Below are positions 55,501 through 64,000 of a stretch of DNA of 64,000 bases, piece after piece. This stretch comes from Rhytidiadelphus loreus (lineage: Eukaryota > Streptophyta > Bryopsida > Hypnales > Hylocomiaceae): NCBI GenBank assembly GCA_947034895.1, contig OX344764.1, positions 45,737,348 through 45,801,347 of the forward strand, read 5' to 3'. Under the pieces are notes generated by a model. It worked only from the letters and a program-made list of their open reading frames with translations. It was not told where the DNA came from and made no database searches. Positions within the stretch are counted from its first letter, which is position 1. Every line of letters begins with the position of its first letter. Position numbers and translations under genes: made by a program.

Positions 55501-57234
55501 TTGTACACCACATGTTGGATGGATTGATAACCTCATTTAAGGTATAAGGTATAGATCATTGTGCAACACCAACGTTTGTGCAATACTGAGTAATTAAATA
55601 CAAGAAACTAAGAGTCTCGAGACCCAAATGCCGACTATGCAATTTCTTCTTCAATCTGAATTATACCTGCCATGCTGATTCTACCCTGGCTAATAGTCCT
55701 ATCATAGGCTTACCGTTAGAGATTCCTACTTGCAAGGCCAACAAGTTTTGTAACAGTCTTGCTCTACCAAAGAATCTACTGTGAATGATTTGCACGTCTA
55801 GATCTGTTCAGTGCAGGCTGGGGTGAGAGTGATGACTCGACTTCTATCTACCTCCCCAAATTCAATGGGCCGGGGGTTACGTAGTACGTACACCAAGTTA
55901 GTTTTAGAGCTTTCATTGAGGCCTCCATGGCATTGGAGCCATTACGTGCTTTAGCTAGCTACGGAGGAGCAGCATCGATTGTACTACACGACGGTGGTCA
56001 CTCGATCAGAGGCACAACAACAGAAAGTAGTGATTGCAACACAGTAGCAATTCATTTGCAATGGTTCTGCAATTGAATGATGTGTATTGGAACTTAGTGT
56101 AGATCTCAAAAAATAACTAATGCATTGCAAAAGCATTGCAAACTTGTTGTTGATGTAATTCTAAAGTCTTGGACACTGAATCCATGCTATTGTATTCTAA
56201 AATTGTTGCAAATTGAAAATGCAAAATCATGTAGAAACTATTGCAAAAATGTTGCAATAATCATTGCAAAGAAATACGTAATTACATATAATCAATACAA
56301 TTCTTAGATTTGGGAGTCTCAAATCTAACTGAAATGTAGATTTCAAGTTTCAATCTCATCAGTTTGTACATTTCAGAATTTTAGATCTAGACTCTTTCTA
56401 GATTTCAGGAGTTCAAAATGTTGGTAACATGTACATCTCATTTATAGTTTCTTAATTTCGCATACTATAAAATTTCATAGATTTTGTACTACACTAAATC
56501 TTGAAATCTATGATTTCGTGAATAGAATTCACTACCTATATTGTTAACAGCTTACACATCTTATGTGTTCAACCTCATAGTACCCTTGACTATCAATATG
56601 GGATATTGCAAATATCAGTGTAGCTGTACCATTGTAGTGCCAATGCCAAGACATTGCAAAACCATTGCAAAGTCATTAAAAAAAAAATTGTGGGCATTGG
56701 AAAACCATTGCAGAAACTGTTGCAAACTATACACTCTCTTTGTAGTGAGAGGCACCGCGGCACCTGCAAAGCCTGAAGATGAAAAATCATCCTTCAATCG
56801 ATCTGGTTTAGATCTCCATCAGACTGATGCTATCGAATGATTTGGTTGTACATACGTGCAGTACACTCACTTGGAGATCGAGTAAATAGCTACAGTAGTT
56901 ATGTAGCAACGGACTGCTATGCGAGAGTTTGGCTTTAATTTGCACCCAAAGTTATCTTTGTCGGTACTGAGCTATTAACACAAGGGACGGAGTTTTTTAG
57001 TTTGCAAGGAGGAAATGTAACGGAGTTTAGCATCTCATTCAGTTCATTACCACTTGTTTGATTAAGAGTTAAACTCCAAATTTTCTTTACTGGGATGGTA
57101 AACTCTAATAAATCCTTTCGTGCTTGTGAAAGCTTCTGAATCCCAATGAAACCACTCTCTTACATATTGGTTAAAATGACACTTAAAGTGACGCTTATTT
57201 AAGAGTATCCTTTGCCATCTACTATGGTAACTAT
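55501..57234. other. Intergenic DNA rich in ATTGCAAA motifs
   Basis: Between about 56040 and 56740 the words ATTGCAAA, CATTGCAA and GTTGCAA recur many times, as in the subterminal regions of CACTA-type elements. TTTGTAGTG at about 56740 could be a right end, but no left end was found. No gene is supported. Confidence 0.35.
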
Positions 57235-57400
57235 GTTTATCCCTTAAACGCTTTGACGTCCATATTTTGGACGATGAATGGAGGGCTTGCATGTACTGTT
57301 TAGTCCAACGAACTTTTCGTTCATCCAATGTAATACTTGAGAGCCAAGAAGGAAGGCAAGGTTGTTGTTGCAAGGGAGTGTGGGACTCGTAGATGGTAGA
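57235..57400. repeat. Dispersed repeat copy (shared with 1-80 and 26440-26530)
   Basis: The motifs GACGTCCATATTTTGGACGA, GAGGGCTTGCA, TTTAGTCCAACGAACTT and CATTCATCCAATGTAATACT-like blocks recur in the same order. It includes the small palindrome GTCCATATTTTGGAC. Confidence 0.55.
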
Positions 57401-60119
57401 AGGAACAGTGCCTTCCCCAAATGGTCCATGTAAACATTCTCTTGTTCTCCCACCGAATGCAAAGAAAGGACCTCCGGCTACTCATGTAATTCTTGAAGCT
57501 TTAGTTATTGCAACTCTGGAGAACTTGGAAGCTAATGGCACCATAGTCGATTAAGATATTGATAATGATGGAGAAGATTAGTTGGCAAGTATGAAGTGGT
57601 TGTCGTTCGCTAGCCGATACATAAGTTGTGTTCCAATACCGTTACTAGACGAATAGTGTCATACCAAGGAAGCATGAAATAGTTGTCCACATGCAACAAT
57701 ATTAGATTTTTCTATCAACGGATTAGTTATTGGCTAATGGCCGATATGCCAATAGACTGCAGCGGTTTGACACGACCAAAGTTTGACCACGTTAGACAAT
57801 AAAAAAAAATTAAAAGAAAAAAAAAAGAATTTTTTTTCTATTTGAGATTTTTATTTATTTATTTATTTAAATTCAAATTTCTAACAACACATCGTTCTCA
57901 TGTTGCATTGGGAATAGTAAGGGGAATAGACTTGAAACGGCCCTCCACTTGCCCCAAATCCCCTCTAATGAATAAATAACTGATTGCATTAATATGCAAT
58001 TGGATGTGAAATTATTGCTTGTGAAGTCATGACCTTTTTCAATTGTATGGACTGATTCCAGTAACAATCTACTAAATATGTATGATACACCAACCTTATT
58101 TTGTTGTTTTTTGGCTTTGAAAGGGGACATGAAATACCAGGTTTTGTCCATAATTGGTAAAGAAGTCTAGAATTAGTTAAATTGGGGTTATTATTGCTTG
58201 CAAATAGAAATAAAAACTTTGCATCAATTTACATGCTAAGAGTAAGTAAATGTGACATTGATGCAAAGTGAAAACACAAAAATAAAACAAAATATCGATT
58301 TCAGCAAACAAAATTTCTAACAATCCCACCAAGTAATCTTAATTCTTGATAAAATTCCTAAACCCTAAAATATCCATAGATGACTAGAATTCCAAGATTG
58401 TTCTTAAAGTCATCCTTCAAATTGCAACATATTAACATGGTACTTCAGAAGTATCGATTTCAACAAACAAAAAACAAAAAATATTTCCAACAAATTAATC
58501 TTAGTTCTTGACAAAACTCAATCATACACATGAATTTTTGAAAGCCAAGACAAAGTAATCCTAAAATAGCTTCTAGAACAAGGTACCGAGCACAAAGATT
58601 CTTCACAAATTTTTGTAATTTCAACAGATTTTGAAACAATAGCTTTAAACAACATTTGATACTTACTTCAAGATGGAATGCATTCAAGAAATTTGAATTC
58701 TTCCAAATAGATCAAGTGTGACTTCCTTCCTTGTATAATCAAACACATCGCATCATTAGCAAAAAGTGCTTGAATCAAATGAGATGATGAAAGAAATGCA
58801 AAACAACAAGCGCAAAATGAGTTCAACACAAAACATGATGTGGGCAACATAGAGGAGGTGTCGTCAAGGCATGATCGAGGAGGAAAACATTAAAAGAATG
58901 TTGGATGCGCACAATTGAAGAGGCGATCACCAAAGTCTAAAGGTCAAAAATTGTTGGAAATTAGACAAACAAGCTAAGGTAAAAACTCCCCAAAACATCC
59001 GAGGATGTATTCCTCACAAGTAGATTTCTTTTGGAAATGTCCCCAAAAGTGCAATTAAACCATTCCCATACTTAATTATAATTAGTTGATTGATAATTTC
59101 TAGATTTCAATTTTATGACCAACTTATGTGATGATTTTAGTGGTCTAGGGAGCTTCCACTTTGAAATTTTATAGATATTACATGTCTTATTCAAAAATTA
59201 TATTTAAAAAAAATTTAATTCATGATTTTCAATTATTTTGATTGTTTCCACCTTAATAATTTAATTAATAATATAATAGATTAGATAATGCTTAAGAACT
59301 CGGAGGCTGCTTGGAATCAACTTGCCATTTTGGCCATCATTCTCAGAGTATAGGAGTGAGTTGTAGAATCGCTCAGTCATTTACAGTCGCCCCTACAAAT
59401 GCTATGAAAATTGTGTATAAGTAGTTTTGTGTGATGTAGACTTTTCATGTTGAGAACCACCCATCCAAAATGGTTTATTCTAGAATAATTTTAGGGTGGA
59501 AAAGGTGATTGTAGTGTATAGTATTTAGTAATGAATGAATGATGATGTACCTCACACTAGAAGTGAAGCGTAGTTAATGAGATGCAATTGGGTCCTATAG
59601 GTGGACCTAAATCTGAATTCTGACAAATTCTAACAAATTCAGCACTTATCCAATCACAATGAAGAGAGGAGAAAACTTTATGACACATATCAAGGACCAT
59701 CTACTAAAAGTCTAGAGATGGTTTATTGTCCATCTAGAAACAAAGATTAGGTATAAGTGCGGTATTGGGTGCTTCTACCTTAAATTGAATTAAGATGTGT
59801 TTTGCATGATTTAGAGAGCGCCATGAACACTTTAAGTTGTCATTTGATCCATTCACCGGTGTTTTTATATTCTTTACAGTTGCAGTCTATGTGGATAATG
59901 AACGATTGATGCACTTTTGCCTTACAAAAATCGCCAAAATTTCATTTTTATTGTGAATTTTCTGAAAAAAAAATGGAATAACAGCTCCTCTTCTTTCTCT
60001 AGCCATGAAAAAAAAATTACATACTTTCGGTTCCACTAGCTTTTCCTTACATGCACCATTACTGAGATTTCTACCTTACTAGTCTTTGATTCACTGAAGA
60101 GCACGACGGTCCAGCCAGC
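57401..60119. other. AT-rich intergenic DNA, no gene seen
   Basis: About 57900-58000 weakly resembles the interior of the 14998-15418 element (CGGCCCTCCACTTGCCCC, CTCTAATGAATAA). A few 60-90-codon frames have no domains. Confidence 0.4.
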
Positions 60120-60127
60120 CTTGGCCC

Positions 60128-60155
60128 TAACCCTAATCTTAAACCCAAAACCCCT
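60128..60155 (+). promoter_or_regulatory. Telobox-like motifs upstream of the RsfS gene
   Basis: CCCTAACCCTAATC and TTAAACCCAAAACCC lie about 190-215 bases upstream of the start codon. AAACCCTAA-type teloboxes are known from plant promoters of ribosome and translation genes, which fits this gene. Here the match is approximate. Confidence 0.35.
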
Positions 60156-60341
60156 GCTGCTATTTCCATCCAGTTTTCGCGCACGAATTCAAAATTTCTT
60201 GTGAACCCCGCCCGTCGATCGCACTTCCAATGCTGTTCTCCATCACTTCCTGTCCTTTTAGCAACCTTTGATTAGTTGCGTAGGTGTTGCACTAGTTTCA
60301 TTACCAGCTCTGTTGTTGCAGCTACACAGCGGTCATTCCTC

Positions 60342-62146
60342 ATGCCGCGCCCAGGCTTGTCTCGTCTTCGTCCACTTCGCCAATTGCTCTTACCTGGGAC
60401 CACTTGTTCTCATTCTCAAGCTGTCGCAGTCTCCTGTTCACTCCCCAGCTCGAATTCATCTGCGTTGGCACTTCCACAGGAAGCTCGGGTGCAGCATTTC
60501 ATTCCGGGGTCTGGAAATGGCTCCTCTGTTTCTGGACTTTTAATTCCCTGCAGGACTTTTAGTGTAGCTCGTATGGAGCTGGAGAAAATGGCGACGGTAG
60601 TTGCCGCTGGAGAAGAGGAGATCGAGTCGGACGAGGCACAGGAAGTAGCTGTTGATTTCAGGTCCCATGTCGTGGAGGAAGCGAACATACAGTCTGATTC
60701 ATCAGAAGAAGAATTGTTTTCTTGTGTAAGGACATCCGCTTGTTGAATTCAGTTGATTCTTTGCAAGTGGATTATTTTAGGGTTACAGAGCTGTACTGAA
60801 AAGTCTTTAATCCAATCGTCAGGATATAATTTTGTCAATCTGCCGTGGTAACATTGCAGCCAGAGCAAATTTTAGAACTACCATACGCGTTTAGTCAAAT
60901 TTAAAATTCATGTAGACAATGTGTCCTAGCAAATCTGGTGAGGGTTTTCGCTTTATGATGGAGCTACGAGGATTTAGGGTTTTCTCCTGACGATCAAAGC
61001 GCTCAAATTGAGCCTCATGTTTTTTTAAGCAGTTTTGAGTATATCATAGAGAGACTTTCTTTTGTTCAATTTTCTTTATTTTAGACCAACGAGTGCTATG
61101 CTCTTCACTGATTCTGGTGCTGAAAGACTTGGCCTCATCTTTATTATGCATTTCACTTTACGATCAATCCAATTGGTCATTTTATAACCACGGATCCTTG
61201 GTCCTCTAGGGGTAAAGGTTTTTGAATTTGATAATCATTGTGCACAGACACATTGTACTCTGGACGTGAGGGTTACGATACCTGAAATCTCATTGCGTGA
61301 CTTGAATGCTCTAGCTGAGAAATCTTATTGTTCTTTAATCACTCATGCATCTGTCTAAGCTTCGCAGTATGTGTACAGGAAGGTGTCGACGAAGGTTTTT
61401 TGGAAGATGGCGAGCCACATGCAGATCCCGAGGGTCGGAGTTATCTTCACGTGTTAAGCGTAGAAGAAGTGGAGATGGTGCTTGAGAAAACCAGGGCTGA
61501 TGATGTCCAAGTAATATCCGTGCGTAACCTTTGCGAGTGGGCTGATCACTTGGTAATTGCCTCTGGACATTCCGGCAGGCATTTGAGAGGAATTGCCGAC
61601 GCCATCTGTTTTGAAGTAAGCTCACTAACCCTTACCTGATTGCACTGTACAAATTCGTTGCATTCAGAAGTTTATATCCACTTTTATTAATGCAGATTAC
61701 TCCCCTGCAGTGAACTCAGTGTGCCACTGCCTTCATACTGTGACCTTGCTTATGTATACTTCTAATTTCTGCAGGTGAAAAGACGCTCAATGAACGTGGG
61801 TGATAATGTATATCCAACTGTTGAGGGGCGAGAGAGTGAGGAATGGATGGTTGTCGACTGTGGTAAGATACTCGTTTACCTTTCCTATGGTCTTCATTAG
61901 TCCTCCTGTTTTGTTTTATTTCAGCACGTTGTACTTGTAGAACTCAACCGCAGTTTTCTCCTGAAGCAACTCTAAATTTTATAAGTCTTGGCAATTATGT
62001 TCTCCTTTTGATCAATATGCGAACCTTTGGTGATTGCAGGCAGCATAGTGGTGCACGTGTTTAGGGATGATATTAGAGGCGAATATAATCTGGAGGAGAT
62101 GTGGCGTAAAAGGAGACCTACAAACATTAAGGATATTGGGCTTTAG
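60342..62146 (+). CDS. Ribosomal silencing factor RsfS / Iojap-family protein, probably mitochondrial
   Basis: There are four exons: 60342-60725, 61379-61615, 61775-61862 and 62040-62146 (stop TAG). All introns are GT-AG and phases join exactly, giving 271 aa. An upstream in-frame TTG is not a start. Residues 1-~80 are Arg/Ser/Leu-rich (MPRPGLSRLRPLRQLLLPG, later CRTFSVARM), as in a mitochondrial transit peptide. An acidic linker (SDSSEEELF) follows. The RsfS domain spans ~153-260: VLEKTRADDVQVISVRNLCE, WADHLVIASGHSGRHLRGIA, EEWMVVDCGSIVVHVF and EYNLEEMW. The ADHLVIASG..S.RHL and W.VVDCG.I.VHVF patterns define the family, which binds uL14 of the large ribosomal subunit and blocks subunit joining in bacteria and organelles. 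The sequence looks closer to the mitochondrial At1g67620 type than to plastid Iojap; targeting is inference. Confidence 0.88.
61195..61216. mobile_element. Solo TTAA-family transposon end in intron 1 of the RsfS gene
   Basis: CCTTGGTCCTCTAGGGGTAAA matches the terminal TTGGTCCTTTAGGGGTTAA of the family. I found no matching left end within the intron, so this is a remnant or a chance match. Confidence 0.4.
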
Positions 62147-63549
62147 CAGCAGCCTGTGGAGTGTGCTGGAGGTAATTTATATCGGTCCTTGACTTTTTGA
62201 AGCTCTGCAATGCAAGTTTACCATTTGATTCTACTCTCTCATTGTTGACTGCACATTTGGGCACTATAACTTGTAAGCAACTGCTGAGTAGAAGATCATA
62301 CTTTGTGTGAATCCGATACTGCTAATCTATGACTGGTTAAATTTTGAAGAGCTGAAGTACGGAGATAGGAACCCATGTAGCCATGCAACCTGAAAGTTAT
62401 AACTTTTACTTTTGATGACTAATAAATGCACAATATTTTTTACAGAGTTTTTTTAAATGTAAAATTATGTATTGCAAGTAAAGTTGAGCATAAGAAAACT
62501 AGCATTTGATTGATGCCTTTGCTTTCCCATTATTGGACACATCCTCAATGGTTGGATGGTTGGATCTTGATAAACCATGCTCAATCAAGACATTGTAATT
62601 GTAATGCTTAAAAAATCCCATGTTATGATAATGATCATGCCTCTCCTCATCCAATGAAAGATTGTCATATCTTGAAATGGGGCAATGAGCTCCATTGAGG
62701 TTTTGGATCAATTTTGCAAAAGTCTTGCAATCATTAGGTGGTGTTACATATCATGATCACCTTGCTAGTATTGTTGTTAGTAGGAGTGTAGGAGATTGAA
62801 AATTCTTTGGTTGAAGAAATTGATACTTTAGGCCAACTCTACTATAGGAGTGGCCATTCTTTCATTTTTGAAGTGTTTGTGAGCAAATTCCATTCTAAGA
62901 CATGTTGGATAATGTAACTCTTCAACTTTATTCCATGAATTGAAGTCCTTTTAAAAAATAAATTAGGATGATCAAATCAAAACAATTTTAATACTTTGAT
63001 CCCAAACATGTGTTTTAAATCATAGCTATTAATAGGTGGTATTGGTAAATTTCTCTTGAGCAACTTATCAAACTTTAAATTGCTCAAAAAAAGATATGCA
63101 AAGTTATTTTCAAAACATATTAGGTGAAAAACTCTTTTCTTTAATGCTATAGTGATAATTGCTAAAATGCTTCTATAGCCTTGGTATTTTGATATTACAC
63201 TAGTAGAATGATGGGCCTTGTAGAGTGACCTAGCCAAAAAATTTAGACATAAGTTTATTTTGTGAAAACTTGTTAAGTTCTACACTAATTTATAGTAAAT
63301 TGAAAATGTAAAATAGTTGGTTGTGGGACCTCAAATGTCAAAAGGGATCTATAATAATTCAATTTCTTTTATTACCCAATCATTAAGCAAAATCCATAAT
63401 TATCTTGTGTTTGAAAATACTTTTGATTTTTCTTTTTGTAACTTCTCCATTAGTTTTAATTGTTTAAAAATCATTTTTTCACTATTTGTTCTAACCTTAG
63501 TATCTTCAATTAATCCTTTGTTTTTTTGATTGTAGGCTTTGCACTAATA
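62147..63549. other. 3' flank of the RsfS gene and AT-rich intergenic DNA
   Basis: AATAAATG at about 62422 could serve in polyadenylation. The rest shows only short frames. CACTAGTAGAATGATGGGCC at about 63198 resembles a CACTA-type end without partner. Part of this stretch may be the untranslated tail of the transposon at the window edge. Confidence 0.35.
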
Positions 63550-64000
63550 CTATTTGGTGGCAACAAAATTAGGAATATCCAATGCCTCCAACCTTTCTTC
63601 CATATCCTTCAAGGTGCACTTTACATTGGCATTTTTGGGAAAGTTAATATAGTGTGTAGCAAAATTGAGTCAAATTCTTGTAATTCTTGATTCAATCAAC
63701 AATGTTTTCATGAATACAACCTTCTACAATTCTATAACATTCTTCAATATGCTTTGACAACTCTAAAATTCCTATTGGAGCATTTTCATATTGATTGAGA
63801 TGGTGTTTTAGCCTTGTCCAAAGATGTTCAATTGGATTTAAATCAAGAGACTATTGTAAGCCATTGAAGAACATTAAACTTTTGTGATCTCAACCATTGG
63901 TAGATATTTTTTTATTGTATGTTTGGGATCATTATCATATTGAAAAACCAAATGGGAAGAATTATAAACCATTATAGTGTATAATAAATCTCTCTACAAG
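63550..64000 (-). pseudogene. Tc1/mariner-family transposase, C-terminal part, cut by the window edge
   Basis: On the minus strand, VFQYDNDPKHT (about 63920-63950) is the second catalytic-Asp motif. LDLNPIEHLWTRLKHHL (about 63800-63847) is the third-acid motif, and the spacing of about 34-35 codons between the acids fits DD34E. NQYENAPIGILELSKHIEEC and IHENIVD follow, and RLEALDIPNFVATK ends at a TAG (63550-63552) that looks like the natural C-terminus. Stops (e.g. after ITKV and IVD) and a one-base shift before LDLNPIE show it is inactive. The N-terminal half lies beyond the window. It differs clearly from the relic at 20460-21215, so two Tc1 lineages are present. Confidence 0.85.

Noticed and set aside
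56040..56760. An ATTGCAAA-rich segment as the subterminal region of a CACTA element
   Set aside because: It is suggestive, but I could not identify paired ends or a target duplication, so it is only described as intergenic.
60268..60543. A frame overlapping RsfS exon 1 in another reading frame
   Set aside because: It begins at a TTG and ends within the exon. The 60342 frame joins three downstream exons in phase to give a complete RsfS domain.
1..64000. CRISPR arrays, rRNA and tRNA genes
   Set aside because: I found no regularly spaced repeats with unique spacers, and no convincing B-box plus cloverleaf or rRNA stretch. The tandem repeats seen are contiguous and unrelated to CRISPR.

Overview
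This window looks like nuclear DNA of a land plant, most likely a bryophyte (moss). The recognisable genes are plant families: a BTB/POZ protein, a DUF7780-type membrane protein, an At2g27310-type F-box protein and an organellar RsfS/Iojap protein. Introns are GT-AG. Genes are few, relatively GC-rich and mostly single-exon, and they sit in long, very AT-rich stretches. The species cannot be fixed from sequence alone; a Sphagnum-like genome is only a guess.

Layout. 1-7 kb: an orphan zinc-ribbon gene on the minus strand (960-1718), tandem repeats and decayed transposon ends. 7-13 kb: a 1.5-kb segment carrying a small secreted-protein gene occurs twice in the same orientation (7134-8670 and 11273-12770). 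Copy 1 is intact and copy 2 has a frameshift. An unrecognised gene start (10388) lies between them. 13-17 kb: non-autonomous DNA transposons. 17-23.3 kb: the BTB/POZ gene (18974-20152, plus), a dead Tc1/mariner transposase (20460-21215, minus) and the DUF7780-like gene (21729-23222, minus). 23-40 kb: almost entirely repeats. 40-42.5 kb: an F-box gene (41147-42172) with a triple tandem repeat upstream and a broken partial copy of its own 3' end downstream. 43-60 kb: several MITEs and a 2.2-kb CACTA element. 60.3-62.1 kb: a four-exon RsfS/Iojap gene. 63.5-64 kb: the C-terminal part of a second dead Tc1/mariner transposase, running off the edge.

The most interesting content is in the mobile DNA. 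At least six roughly 740-940-bp non-coding elements are flanked by TTAA (one side TTAC in two of them) and begin CCCC or near it, typically CCCCTAAAG. This is the target signature of piggyBac or Kolobok transposons, which are unusual in land plants. One copy has inserted into a TTAA inside another copy, and the unoccupied site survives in a third copy. A CACTA element with a GAG target duplication sits inside a further copy; removing it restores the expected length of about 940 bp. Other MITE families have 4-bp (CTCA, CTTT), TTA, TA and 3-bp flanks.

The genes do not form a pathway or operon. Three of them are flanked by arrays of about two to three tandem units (84-260 bp) in presumed promoter or 3' regions. 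I saw no rRNA, tRNA or CRISPR and no obvious defence or biosynthetic system.
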